Assembly: GCA_964036295.1 (NCBI GenBank)
Contig: OZ038464.1
Span: forward strand, 23,634,008-23,698,007
Length of the DNA stretch: 64,000 nt
From: Plumapathes pennacea
Lineage: Eukaryota; Cnidaria; Anthozoa; Antipatharia; Myriopathidae
Direction of reading: 5' to 3'
Shown here: positions 52,036-63,769 of the stretch, in pieces
How the letters are laid out: every line of letters begins with the position of its first letter
Position numbering within the stretch: the stretch's first letter is position 1
Program-made: the position numbers and the translations under genes
The notes under the pieces: generated by a model
Databases searched by the model: none
What the model saw: only the letters and a program-made list of their open reading frames with translations
What the model was told of the DNA's origin: nothing

Positions 52036-52081
52036 ATGACGACACAGACGTAAACCAGTGGAACTGGTTGTCTGCGTCCGA
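52036..52081 (+). promoter_or_regulatory. SECIS element, form 2
   Basis: In the SELENOO 3' UTR. ATGA (52036-52039) faces CGAG (52079-52082), giving the tandem G.A/A.G pairs of the SECIS quartet. A helix (GAC-A-CAGAC with GTCTG-C-GTC) follows, then the unpaired AAA at 52052-52054, 12 nt after ATGA. A mini-hairpin CCAGT-GGA-ACTGG caps it, which makes it form 2. Distance and order fit eukaryotic SECIS rules. It would direct Sec insertion at the UGA at 51925. Confidence 0.88.
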
Positions 52082-52116
52082 GGTTCCTAACAGCGTTTAT
52101 TATTGCATATTCCTGG

Positions 52117-52190
52117 ACGCCGCGTTTTTCGGCAGAGCGGTCACCTTATGTTTGAGTCAGCGGTCATTGCACAAAACTGTGGATTCGAGT
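52117..52190 (-). repeat. Dispersed repeat in SELENOO 3' UTR
   Basis: On the minus strand it contains TTTGTGCAATGACCGCTGAC and TAAGGTGACC, shared with 25648-25691, followed by GCCGAAAAACG, shared with about 25843. It shows the unfilled state of the site interrupted at 25701-25830. Confidence 0.75.
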
Positions 52191-52309
52191 GCGAATTTTG
52201 TAGTTTAATGTAATGTTTTTTTAAAACCTCCAAACTAATAGTTATTTCAATGCAATTTCTAGTAAGTAATGGCTGGATTGGTTGGAAACAACGTTACCGT
52301 TTTCCAAGA

Positions 52310-52319
52310 AATAAATAAA
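52310..52319 (+). terminator. SELENOO poly(A) signal candidate
   Basis: AATAAATAAA about 370 bases after the SELENOO stop, downstream of the SECIS as required. Confidence 0.55.
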
Positions 52320-53164
52320 ATACAATTCAGAGAAGAAGTGGATAATTGAGACCTTTTAAACAGTTTCAACATCTCCAAATATTTGTTGAAGCAGTGTTGT
52401 AGGATATTAACATTGCTCGTAAATCGTTGGGCAAATCTTGAAATGAGGCCAGAGGTGCGCAATCGCGAAATCTTGAATGAAGCGGTTAATTCGTCACCTA
52501 TATCAACACTGTTTGTTGAAAGTCATTGAAGGTTTCAAAACCAATTTCGACAGTTTCAAATTCACACACGTCGGAACGTTTGACAGGGCCATCTCATAAT
52601 TTGAGATACACACTAATTTCCGTGAATATAGTTAGAAATTTCTGTAGAGTTCTTCAACGCTGATATCTTTATTCATCCATTCTCTCTACTTAGTTATGTG
52701 ATTGCAGAGTATGTCCACAATATCTACCCGAGGAAATTAATAAAACGCGTTGTCGGAGAAACATACGAATCTGAAACAGTCGCCGTAGCAGGTGCATGAT
52801 AACGAACAAAAGAATATGTATTTGTGAGCCTTGAAATGTTTCTCCCCAAGTGCAGGCTAACGGCGGACTGCCACAATTAATATTTTGATGATGAAGGGCT
52901 GATGCTCGAAACATCCCGTTCAGTTAACACATCCTTTAAGGCGTTCATGCAGCAAATGCACATCAACCTTACGTTGATAGAGTACACGTAAAACTAATCT
53001 GTCTTGCTTTCCACTGGAAATAAAATCATATTTATTTATAAACAGGTTCACCAAATATAAAACGACAGTTCTATTGCTCTCACCAACACGTCTGTCGAAA
53101 CAAAACGAATAATATATCAGTCGGCTCCTTTGCACCTATACATGCACTCCCTAAACAATTTAAT
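52320..53164. other. Intergenic, SELENOO to GPCR F
   Basis: No supported gene. Holds a second hammerhead-like relic at 52888-52912. Confidence 0.5.
52888..52912 (+). other. Degenerate hammerhead-like motif
   Basis: ATGATGA, stem II GGGC-TGAT-GCTC (pairs with one wobble), then GAAAC. The first core C is replaced by A, which should abolish activity. Probably a fragment of a Penelope-like element or retrozyme. Confidence 0.45.
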
Positions 53165-53240
53165 GAAAATTCTCAAATTATTCTTCGCACTTCACTCGTC
53201 GGTTTTCTCGGCAATCTGCTGGTGGGTATATTATTATAAG
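53165..53240 (+). pseudogene. Relic of GPCR exon 1 (TM1 region)
   Basis: TTCACTCGTCGGTTTTCTCG followed by GCAATCTGCTGG aligns with the TM1 coding sequence of gene F (TTCATTCGTCGCTTTCTTTG, then GGAATCTGTTTG), with a small gap. Truncated after TM1; about 240 bp upstream of gene F. Confidence 0.65.
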
Positions 53241-53471
53241 TGAACATCACCTTACTTGAAGTGGAAACTATGTATGACAACACGAGAGTTAATCACCAGA
53301 GTGAACGTAAAATTAATGCTAACGACAAAAATCTGCGACGAAAAAAAAAGAGCAAACACCCATGCTTGAGCCAAATTCAACTAATGCTTTGTTTCAATGG
53401 CTTTTTGTGTACGGTTGTAATTTTTCAACTGTGCCCCCAGGTAGGCCGGCTGGTCGTTATTCCATAGCGCT

Positions 53472-55966
53472 ATGGCCAACAGCACCTCCATTTCAGCGTA
53501 CAATCTCACTCTCCCGGTGAGCCCTTCGACAACTCCGCTGCCAAAAGATTTTCAAGTCATCGGAGTCATATTCGCTTTGGTTTCATTCGTCGCTTTCTTT
53601 GGGAATCTGTTTGCGGTTCTTTTACTGTTAAAGCACAGGTCCGTACTGAAGAAGCCGTATTACAACTTCATTTTCCTGTGGTCTGTCGTTGATCTTTTGA
53701 CTGGTAAGTCAAACGGGAAATCAAACCTTAAAATATCCTAACCCCGACTATATACAGTCACGATACATATAGCTGCTATGTTAAACACTAATCAAATCCC
53801 TGCAAAGAGCAAACCAAAGATATATAATGATCAGTCTTAAGGCCAGAGAATCATTTTGAAATGTATAATTTTCAAATTTCATTTTGAAATTGTGTAAGGT
53901 TTTGTATAGTGGTCGGACGGAAAATCGGTTGGTTGCTCACTGTACGAAACCTTATAAAAGTGCAATTCAAAAATATGCCGCACTTCACGGTGCCTTGGAC
54001 CTCGGGCCTATTTCACACTGGGCAGTTCAGTCGATACAGACTAAATGCGAGCCAAGTGTAAACAATACTATATGGCTCTAAGGCCCCGTCCACACTAATC
54101 CGGATAAATTTGAAAACGGAGTTTTCATACGAAAAACGCATCGAAAGTTTTCCGTCCACACTATCGTTTTCGAATCGTTTTCGCTGTCCACACTAATACG
54201 CTGGACTGACCAAAAACGCTAAATGCCCGAATTGAGCATGCACACAGAGATCACTGACATCATAACGTCATGCGTTTTCGAAAAGCTCCGTTTTCGCCGT
54301 CCACACTACACCATGAAACCGGAGCTTTCGAAAATATCCACTCTGGAGAGCGTTTTCGAAAATATCCGTTTTCTGTCACCGAAAACGCGTCTTAGTGTGG
54401 ACGGGAGGCCAAAACGGATAAATAAATATCCGTTTTCAAATTTATCCGGATTAGTGTGGACGGGGCCTAAGTGATTTCTCAACAGCCGAGTGCATGTGAA
54501 CGTGCCAACCGATCTCGCTACCAGGATCTCGGATTGATCCGACTTTGACGATATCAGAAAATTGTTCTACTTATCATAAACTTGTTTTTCTCTTTCCATT
54601 GGCGTGTTTTATTTTTTTCGTTTGATCAATCTTTAACGAATACTGAGAGTAACCTTGATAAAGGTCTATACACAAGACATCTCGAAGTTGGCACAAAAAA
54701 TAGTAAATACACAAGCCTTCCCAGAGACACACCCTATATGAAGGTCATGTGACACTAGAAAACATATCAGAAGTACAGACAAAAACGACGCAAAGTATTT
54801 TTAGTTTATACCTTGTAGATTACAGCGTGGCAAATATATTCATTTGAGTAAAGCCAGCCTGAGTTCGGTTTCTCTGATGAATTTTACTACTAAGATTTCG
54901 ACTACTTTCAGGGCTGCAGCCCGCGAGTGTACTGCGGAATACCAGTATAGTGACATGTGAACGAAATTCAACTTATCCACAGCAACGCATCCTCCTTCTC
55001 TTAGCACTTGTTTCTCGTCACAACGGTTACAAAAGATGTGTATCAATAGTCCACTTACAGTTGCAGTCTGATCTTTCAGTTTTTACGTTTGTTTCAGCTG
55101 TACTGATTCCCGTTTCACCGGATTTTGTCATCGCAAAAAGCAATTACCCATATCCCTCTGGACTTGGTGCTCAATTATTTTGTCGTCTGATTGACACCGA
55201 CTACTTCCTCTTCGCCTTCGGCAAAGCTTCTCTCCTCGCGGCCGCGTGTATGGCGATTGATCGATGGTGCGCGGTCACAAAGCCTCTGTTTTACCAACGT
55301 GCCTTCAATGGAAGAAAGGTCTCCATTTATATGGCATCTATATGCTGCCTGAGTGTCCTTCTCCCGCTGTATAAGCTGATTCGGTATTCTTATGACGAGA
55401 ATGCTTCAAATGGTAAGTACAAGTGTTCAAAACGTAGCACACTGAACGGTAACGCTGAGAAGGTTTGGAGAACAACATACATAACCGTCACTGTAATTTT
55501 GCCGTGTCTGGTCACCTGGATTGCTTTCATTCACATCTGGAAACGCACTCGAAAGTCTTCGGGACTAACGCAGAACGCCAGGCGAAACTTCATTCGAGTG
55601 AAGCTGCTGCGCCTCGCGTCTGTGACCGCCATCTTGATGACGTTCTGTTGGCTGCCGGCTGAGGTCAGTTATATGTTACGACTGTTTAAAGTCCCAAACT
55701 GTTCCACATGTTTCAAGGTGAGCAAAGTACTCGCTTTCGTTAACTCGGCTGTGAATCCGTTCCTGTACTACGCTTTCAACAGCTTGTTCCGACAAGAGGT
55801 GAACAAGATGATGTCTTACTTGAAGTGCTGGGAAACCAGGTCGAACCGCAGACTCAACCACCAGGAACATTACGAACTATCAAAAGTAGCTGTTTCGTTA
55901 GTAAACTATAAAAACAGACTTTCACTATCTGAAGACCTTCCCGCCTTTTCAAACGCCGCACTTTGA
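53472..55966 (+). CDS. Rhodopsin-like (class A) GPCR (gene F)
   Basis: A seven-pass G-protein-coupled receptor of unknown ligand. Two coding exons, 53472-53703 and 55098-55966, join in phase 1 to give 366 residues. N-terminus has N-glycosylation sites (NST, NLT). TM1 contains GN (FFGNLFAV); TM2 starts VVDLLT and is interrupted by the intron right after the conserved Asp. The TM3 Cys is in LFCRLIDTDY. The DRY position reads DRW (MAIDRWCAV). TM6 has CWLP. TM7 has NSAVNPFLYY, the NPxxY motif. The tail is about 60 residues and polar. The retained-intron reading of exon 1 would end soon after TM2. Paralog of gene G, same strand and intron position. Subfamily cannot be named from sequence alone. 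Confidence 0.88.
54082..54467. mobile_element. 386-bp MITE, TAA target duplication
   Basis: TIRs GGCCCCGTCCACACTAATCC with about 40 bp of perfect mirror at the right end, flanked by TAA on both sides (54079-54081, 54468-54470). A 3-bp TWA duplication is typical of PIF/Harbinger; superfamily is inference. Interior repeats GTTTTCGAAAA. In gene F intron; relatives at 59518-59661 and 48020-48172. Confidence 0.88.
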
Positions 55967-57831
55967 GGTTTCGAATTCAATTCAAAGCTAAATGTGACAG
56001 TTAAACAATAATTCACATGTTTCTCTATCTAAGTTAAGTTCGATTTCTAAATTCACAGTCGTTCTTGGAATTGGACGGAACAGAAGTGCAATATTTAAAA
56101 CGTGTTTCCTGACAAAAAGAAACAAAAGATCCAACACTGACTCTGTTAATAAAAATATATCACCTGACAGTTTCTCTCAGTTTGTGACACATTTCCAGTA
56201 TTATTTATAGCAATAGTTATATAATCGTGATTCGCATAATTATTGCCTTTTCTCAGCTCTCGAACTTGGCAAGTTATATTTGCTTGGACATTGTTTGGAC
56301 CTTTCGCACCAAAGAAGAGCAAGGTTTTCTTACTTGGATAAAACATATTATTTGGCGCATTAATTTAATAAATTGAATTTCGAATCATGAAATGAACAAT
56401 AACGTCCAAGCTTATACGCGGGGCCGCACTACAAAATGCCCTTCCTAAGGAAGATTTTGATGAATATATTAATTGACCGGCAAGATGGCGCCGGTCGCTG
56501 TTCAAAATGCCTCTTGCTTGATGAACAGATGAGAGCAACTAAATAACAAATGTTATTTTATTGGTCAGAATAAATAACGTCATACAATATAAAATCTTAC
56601 TGGCCATTAATACTGTATTAAAATAAAGCTGTGTGTGCGTGTTGCGAAAGCGCTTATATTATCCGTCATTCGGGCCCGGCATTCGGGTTCATCTTCACGT
56701 TCCCCTTGTCGATATTCTGAAGTTTCTCCATGACCATGATTCGCATCCGAGTGAGTATGGTTTAGCCAGTCCTCCAAACTGCGGTTTATTGTTATTACAA
56801 ACCCCAAATGCTATTATCGAAGTTCCATCCTCATTTGAGTCCGAATTGAATCAATATTGGGCTGACCGAACCGTGAAATGATTTGCATTTGTAATAATTA
56901 CAAATTATTGCAATTTATTTTGTTTCAAATTACTCATAAACACTAAATTGCTGTCCTCAAAATAGTATACCAAGAAATTCCCTGTTTACAGGCTGTTACA
57001 GTGCCACAAGAAACAAGAAACGTATCCTTCGGTCGGTCAAAAACCAAGATGACTGGAGGGAACGGCGCACGATTTAAAAATAGGCCGCCACGCTGAATCT
57101 GTTGCTCTGCCTACTGCTGACAAACACAACATGAAAACGCACAATCGGCGACTTGTAAACGTAAGTGTTGCTGTGTAAAACCGTTTATTTAGCTGAGAAT
57201 TATGGTCGTGCTGAGAAAAGCGAGACTGAGGCTTCTTGCTTGCTTTCTCATTACGCCATTTTGTATTTAATATAAAAAATTAAAAAAAAAATCCCCGTGG
57301 GGGTCCCCTTTTATAGCGCGCCCCGCGTTCAAGCCAGTTCTACTACCTACTCCTGCAAAAGTAATTTTCACAAATTCGTGAGCTTGCAGCTGCCTTGCTG
57401 CTTTGATTATACTAAAAGATTACCATCAATTATTGATATAGTATAATGTTGTATCGTGAAACTGGGTTTTCCATGCTTTTTGATAAAATATTAAATAAAA
57501 GCATGTTTATAAGTAAGCTACGCAATAATTGCTATGGTTTGTCGTTTGTCACGTACTGGTGTTGATCTGTAATATTCAGCCAATCAGTAACTTCTCACCT
57601 CAGTCGAGGCTACAGAGTATAACATGCTTACGTCTATACTCATCGACATAAACAAATAAATACTACTATATGAACGCCAAAAATCAGCTGGGAAGAAGAA
57701 AATGTAAACTATAATTCTTACGCCTAATTATGAGAAACTTCATCAGCGGACTGAAACATATTTTCACTTTCTTTGTACGTTGCAATCTTATTTAAATAAG
57801 AAAGGCCTGCTGATCATTGTTGAACAGCACT
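55967..57831. other. Intergenic between GPCR F and G
   Basis: No supported gene. Contains the inverted dispersed repeat at 57405-57520. Confidence 0.55.
57405..57520 (-). repeat. Dispersed repeat, copy 2
   Basis: Inverted relative of 39445-39553, sharing AGATTACCATCAATTATTGA and GGTTTTCCATGCTTTT, with small indels. Confidence 0.8.
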
Positions 57832-59144
57832 ATGACCAACAACACCACCTCCTTTTCTGCCCACAATCTCACTCCCAGCCCCTCCAGATATCTGGCGCCA
57901 GAAAATCTTCAAGTTATTAGAGGGATGTTCGCTTTGGTTTCATTCGTCGCTTTCTTTGGGAATCTGGCCGCGGTTCTCGTAATGTTAAAGTATAGGTTAC
58001 TACTCAAGAAACCACATTATGCATTCATTTTCCTGTGGTCTGTCGTTGATCTTTTCACAGGTAAGTCGATACCATTCTTTCTTTCTCGCAGTCTCACTTC
58101 CAGCCCTTTAAGAACTCCACTGCCCGAAGATTTCAAGTCCACCATCAGGAGAACTCAGGAAGTTCTCTTTGGTTTTGTAGCTTTCTTCAGAAATCTATTT
58201 GCGGTTATCGTTCAGGTCTCTACTGAAAAAGCCATATTACACATTCGTTTTCTTTTGGTCCGTCTTTGATCTTTACAGTTCGGTCGGCTGCTGTTGTTAA
58301 GCTCCCACGCAGCATCCCCCATTCTTTCGCGTGCTTCACATTTAAGCGGTCATATACCACATGACACATTTTCTACGGCCTGGTCTTTATGGCTATTTGC
58401 TTGTTTGCGTTTGTTTCAGCTCTATTGATTCCCCTCACGCCAGATTTTGTCATCGCAAAAAGCAACTACCCATATCCTTCTGGACTTGGTGCTCAATTGT
58501 TTTGTCGTCTGATTGACACCGATTACTTCCTCTTCGCCTTCGGCAAAGCTTCTCTCCTCTCGGCCGCGTGTATGGCGGTCGACCGATGGTGCGCGGTCAC
58601 AAAGCCTCTATTTTACCAGCGCGCTTTCGACAGGAAAAAGCTCTCCATCTATCTATCATCCATATGCTGCCTGAGTGTCCTTCTCCCGCTGTATAAACCG
58701 ATTCGATATTCTTATTACGAGAATGCTTCAAACGGTGGGTACAGATGTTCGAAAACGTACGCACTGAAGCGCAACGGTGAGAAAGCATGGAGGATAATAT
58801 ACACAACTGTCACTGTAATCCTTCCATGTCTGATAACCTGGATTGCTTTCATTCACATTTGGAAACAACTTCGGCAGAACGCCAGACGAAAACTTATTCG
58901 AGAGAAGCTGCTGCGTCTCTCTTCAGCAACGGCCATCTTGATGACGGTATGCTGGCTTCCAACAGAAATCAGTTACATGTTGTACCCGTTTAAAGTTCTT
59001 CCCTATTGCCGCATATGCTCTGAAGCAACCAAAGTACTCGCCTTCGCTAACTCGGCCGTGAATCCGTTCCTATACTACGCTTTCAACACTGTGTTCCGAC
59101 GAGAGGTGAACAAGATGCTGTCCTACATGAAGTGCAGAGCCTGA
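57832..59144 (+). CDS. Rhodopsin-like (class A) GPCR (gene G)
   Basis: Tandem paralog of gene F. Exons 57832-58060 and 58420-59144 join in phase 1 to give 317 residues. The ATG at 57832 (MTNNTTSFSAHNLT) aligns with gene F's start; an in-frame ATG 15 bases upstream would add five residues. TM1 has GN (FFGNLAAV), TM2 VVDLFT, TM3 Cys in FCRLIDTDY, DRW at the DRY position (MAVDRWCAV), CWLP in TM6 and NSAVNPFLYY in TM7. Extracellular loop 2 has a Cys (YRCSK). The protein stops soon after TM7 (MLSYMKCRA), so it lacks the ~45-residue tail of gene F; a palmitoylated Cys there is possible. The 359-bp intron carries a degenerate copy of exon 1. Confidence 0.88.
58087..58278 (+). pseudogene. Degenerate duplicate of GPCR exon 1 in gene G intron
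   Basis: Reads SLTSSPLRTPLPEDFKS, then GFVAFFRNLFAVIV, matching the N-terminus and TM1 of F and G. A frameshift follows, after which KKPYYTFVF-type sequence continues in another frame. The TM1 Gly-Asn is Arg-Asn and the end reads ACAG|TT, so the donor GT is lost. It stays in frame with exon 1 for part of its length if the intron is retained. Confidence 0.83.
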
Positions 59145-60132
59145 GACCCAACCGCCAGGCCGTAAATACAGTAGTGACTTTTCGCAGTTATGTATCATGT
59201 GTTAAATAATCGTAACTCTGGCAAATCTTGCCTCATCTCAGGTTTCGTAGTGTTGTTTCGTATTATTATTCAGTATTCGTAATTGCTGCGACGTTTTCTG
59301 CGGCTAAAGTAATCGGAGAGGACATTCCCTCCTATCTGTGGCTATAAATAAAACATGCTGGCTGAAAACCAGACAAATCTGAAACTGTAGCAAATGCAAA
59401 ATAATATAAAAACAGCTCTCAAGCGAAACAACACACAATCTGAAACACAGACCACCATTAGTGAAAATGTTTTAAACCTCGCGACGTTTTTCTCTATACG
59501 CTGTCAAGAAATACTTAGGCTACGGCCACACTAATGCGTTTTCAAAAATCTTCGTTTTCATAAACCTCCGTTTTCGAGTCATCGTTTTAATGTGGACGGA
59601 AAGCAAAAACGCGCAAAAAAGTATTCGTTTTCAAATTAAAACGGATTAGTGTGGACGGGGATTAAAGTAATACAAGAAAAAAAATTATAACTTTAAGAAA
59701 AAGAGACAAAATTAAAAAAGGAAATCTCCAACAACATTTCCTCGCCTCACAGCGAAACAAAAAACAAAACAAAGTTCTCCAGTGCGACTTTTTACTCTCT
59801 CATACTGCATATGTTAATTTGCCTTTATCATGTGAAAATACAAAACATAGACCTTCGTTTTATAGACTATCATTTAATAGTTTTTCAAAATATAGTTCGT
59901 CTCTTCCATCCTAATTCGACATGTGGTATTATGCAAGCGTTCTTCTCTATAGTTGCATCTCTTGATTTTTTTTTTTTTTTTTTGCGTAAGTTCGTTCTTT
60001 TAAAAGAGGCTTTTTCACATTATTTAAGGTCGACTGACACTAATCGCGTACAGAAAACCGAAATTATTCCAGGCCTAGCAAGGACTCGCGAACAACATGA
60101 AAATATACAATCAGGTCTACAACACATCCAAG
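59145..60132. other. Intergenic, GPCR G to HROB (convergent)
   Basis: 3' flanks of both genes, with a MITE at 59518-59661 and a T run near 59971-59982. No gene. Confidence 0.55.
59518..59661. mobile_element. 144-bp relative of the 54082 MITE
   Basis: GGCTACGGCCACACTAATGC at the left and ATTAGTGTGGACGGGG at the right, with TTA on both sides. Shorter interior with GTTTTC repeats. Confidence 0.78.
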
Positions 60133-63100
60133 TTAGACAAGTAGGGCTTCATCAAATATATCATCGTCTTCTAAGCCTTGCAAAAGATCTTCGATGCACT
60201 CTGAAATGCAGTGAGTAAAGAAAGAATGGAAATTACGACCCAATCTACCCCATGAAGTCTCCACACAACGCAATGGTACAGCAGTCGGATACCAGAAAGA
60301 CAAAGAATTAGTTTCAAAAAGGAGAAAATCGCTCACCATTTAGAGCAGTAGATAGTGACATGAAGGTTCACTAGTAAAACTGTTTAAAAACCGGATCCTA
60401 AAAATCGTGTAAATAAACGTAAAAACCTCCACGAGTGGCATTCAAAAGGCGCATGCATTATGCCTTCGGCGGCTTCTAGTTGCTTGTCAAAGCTTTTGTT
60501 TCAGGGTGATCAAGTGTTCTCTTGTGCCTTGTCATTTGTCTGAAACTAAACTTGTTCTGTATCGTGCATGCTTTCCTAGCGATAACTGTGACATTAACTA
60601 TTTAAGGAAACATCGACCATACATTCATCAGTCCACGTATTCATACCTGGGCTATTTTCTGCGTCAAACATTGCTCTTTCGTAGTCTACACAAAACGCAG
60701 TTTGTAATCACTGATAATTATTTTTAACAATTTCTACAGAACGTCCTCTCTCATCCATTAGAAGCCGATTAGTTTAATAACATAACGAAAGCAATTTCGT
60801 TTCAACAGAACGGTAACTTCCTTGTAAAGGAGGATGGGGGCAATTGTAATGGAAGAATAAAGAGTTAGGAAACAAAATAATGCCAAAGGGCAACATATTG
60901 GGTCTCCTGGCTTTGTAAGAGCTCTGCCTGAGACTGCAGTATTATCATATGAGCATATAAGCGAAAATAGTGAAAACTGACAAATACCATCTGAATTCGT
61001 GTCAACTGATCTATGACAACCTCTCTTGGCATTCAGTTTTGCTTCCCTTGGCACGTGGCTGCCGAGTTTGCGTTGTGCATAATAATAAGGGAGCATCATG
61101 TTTTTAAAGTTATCGTTTACATACCTTCTTCCAGTGAAGTTGCAGCGTCTTGACTTGCTCGCGTGTCTTCGCTTTCGCCAATCCGTTCGTCATCCACGAC
61201 AATTCGGCTTTCACGGGTCACGGTTTTATCTGGAGACTCAGTTCTGATGAAAAACGAAACACAAAATTTAGTATCGCCCGGGGCACACATGTTTCAGAAG
61301 GTCGAAATGGAAGAATTTAGCCTTAGAGATGAAATGTATCTGGAACGCATAATGACACATAAAACTAGCAAGTACGTCGCACAAAGTGAGGTTTACCTGA
61401 TGATTAACAGGTTGTTAAAATTGACCTCGGGATACGGTACAACAACAATAACTGACGCAGTCATATAATCATAATTTCACTTACCTCTTCTCTGTGACAG
61501 TACTTCTCCTCTGACTAGCCTGGCTTGCCTTGAAAGACAAACGCAAATATGAATTTAGCTAAAGGGTACAACTAACTTTTAGTGCCTATTCTTTTCCCAC
61601 CAGCAATTTCTTAAAACTTCGTTTTTCCCGTTGAGTTCCTTAACTCTTTCACTACCAAGTTCAAAATGCAGATTCTCCTGACCATTCAAGAAGAAACTGT
61701 ATGAGTGAAATAATAAGAATTGATAGTTCAATCAGTTTTCATCTGAACATGGTATCAAAAGCAAAGTTCATCATACTGTATGATAGAACTCTGGTGAGAG
61801 ACTGGAGGAGAAAATTGAAGTTGGTCACTCAGGGAGTGAAAGGGTTACTTAATAAAATAGACTATGAACAAGAGTGGGGAGGGTTCATAACATAATGGTC
61901 GTGATAACTCACCGTTGATTGGCTGGAGCTGATGTAGTGTGGATCAGGGGGGTAAATCTGCAGGATATTACCAGGCGTGATGTTCAAGTAGTGTTTCCTA
62001 GGGGAGGGGCTGAACACTGACACCTTAGGGAGGGGAGAGAAGGGATGTGAGGTACAGCATACAGCAAATATCTTCAAAATTTGACCAGACACGTACAGCA
62101 AGGGGAAACAAAAAGTAACATAACTACAACTACCGTACTGTAAATGCTCTAATAAGCCCCCCTCTACAAGGTAAATTTTTCAAATAAGCTCCCCCCCCCC
62201 ATTTTCATTCTGTCAACTTGGAGCACCAAAGTTAGTTGAGAAACAAGACAAATGGCGTGCATTAGATGCTTGGTGATATATTTATATTTAAACTTTACAT
62301 TTCCCACATCTAACTTCACACAGTATTTTGTTGACCAAAGGATACAATACCTGTACTAGTACCAGTATCTGTTTTTGTCTCATCTACTTAAATAAGCCCC
62401 TACCCACCCCCTCCCCTCTCTTTTAAGCCTGACCTGTTTCAACACCAGCCCCGCGCCAGGTCCAAGCTCCGACTGATACTCCTCCAGCACTTTGTGATGT
62501 ACGGTGCCATGAATTTCACCTGAAAAACACACAGCTTTTAATGCAGCTATACATAATATTGTGAAAAATAGAGTTGCATTTAAATAATGCAAAGGAAGAA
62601 CAAGCCACAGTATTTAAAACTGGAAAGGAGAAAATATTTACCTGTGGGATCTTTCAACAAGACACTGGCATCTGCTTCAGTCAGAGAGACTGCCTTCACT
62701 AGAGCACACATGCACGGCACCTTGCCTCTATCAAGCCTTTGCTGGGTGACCTGAATGTTGGGAAGAAAAAAAAAACAAATATGCATTGATACAGCAAAAA
62801 CAAGGTTTCAGTTCAGACATTGTAAGTTAAAACTATGAGATAAAACAAGCAAAACAGTTTTGTAATCAAAATGCATTCAAATGAAAACAACAATCAATCC
62901 CTTTAAAGTGTTTATAATACAGATTCTCTAAACCAATCAAGAGATAAATGCAGGAGTGATGTAGTGAGAATTCAATTAGCATATATCTGAGGAAGGTGGA
63001 GCAATAGGTTCCTCAAAATGTATGACATTATTTCTGGTAAGAAATCGAAAGAGAAAATTGAAGTTGACTCCCTATCTGAGTAAAAGGATGAAAAAAAATA

Positions 63101-63769
63101 GGCAAAGCTTGAGGCTGCCCATGTGCATATTCTGTGTCCGAGTCCTACCTCTGTGTACACTCTGGTGATGGAGTATCTCATGACAACAGGGATATCTGCA
63201 GCAGAACACAGAAACAATGAACAAATGAGGGACACAGCCTCTTTCCTTTCCAGAGTTATCTGGAAACCCAAGTAGAGAACCCCAGTAGCTCCTGTCTTTT
63301 GTTTTGCTCCATACATGTGAACATCAGGAAGTTGGCAATTGCTGCTGGTAGAACTATATACATGTATAATGGTACTTAAAAGTATTGGGACATTCTACAT
63401 GCATGCTATTGCACTGATTAAAAAACTGTGTGTAAACCAACGGAAATGTGAAGGTGGTAAGCAAGTCTTTACTTTGCTTTTGTTGATACTTTCTAAGTTT
63501 CCTTGAATTTTCCTGTTTAAGCATTTTATCAAATCAGTAGGAGCTTCTAAAACTATGTAAGAAAATACAGGGTTATGTATGCACATTGTATGCTTTTATA
63601 GTGTTTTCCATGCAAGTAAGCTGCACTAGTAAGCTACACTGTAGGAGCTGTGAAGTATACACAATCATGCAGTGTTGCAGGTCAACTAACTTTGGAGAAA
63701 GTCTTGATACATGCTAGCCCAAGGATCTCTCTTAAACTCTTCATCGTCTGAAGGATTTGGAGGTGAAAT
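60133..63769 (-). CDS. HROB: Homologous recombination OB-fold protein, 3' part
   Basis: In vertebrates HROB (MCM8IP, C17orf53) recruits the MCM8-MCM9 helicase in homologous recombination and crosslink repair. Eight exons in consistent phase: 63691-63769, 63149-63195, 62642-62750, 62434-62519, 61913-62023, 61485-61528, 61135-61253, 60133-60200. The first has DPWASMYQDF. The next three form the OB-fold core (VVMRYSITRVYTE; KVPCMCALVKAVSLTEADAS then VLLKDPTG; GTVHHKVLEEYQSELGPGAG). Then comes VFSPSPRKHYLNITPGNILQ-IYPP, the most diagnostic family segment. The end is an acidic stretch (CIEDLLQGLEDDDIFDEALL). The N-terminal part lies beyond the right edge. The donor at 63690 (A|GTTAG) is the least certain junction. 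Identification rests on remembered family sequence. Confidence 0.85.
62130..62420. repeat. AATAAGCCCC-rich repeat in HROB intron
   Basis: Three related blocks (TAATAAGCCCCCCTC, AATAAGCTCCCCC, AATAAGCCCCTACC) within 260 bp, an interspersed-repeat style of sequence. Ends not resolved. Confidence 0.5.

Noticed and set aside
54950..55097. Extended N-terminus of the frame at 54950-55966 as a start for gene F
   Set aside because: The acceptor at 55097 and phase with exon 1 restore TM1-TM2; the upstream residues are intron translation.
57817..58269. Single 150-residue protein
   Set aside because: It is exon 1 of gene G read through its donor into the intron and the exon fossil; the spliced model keeps the 7TM fold.
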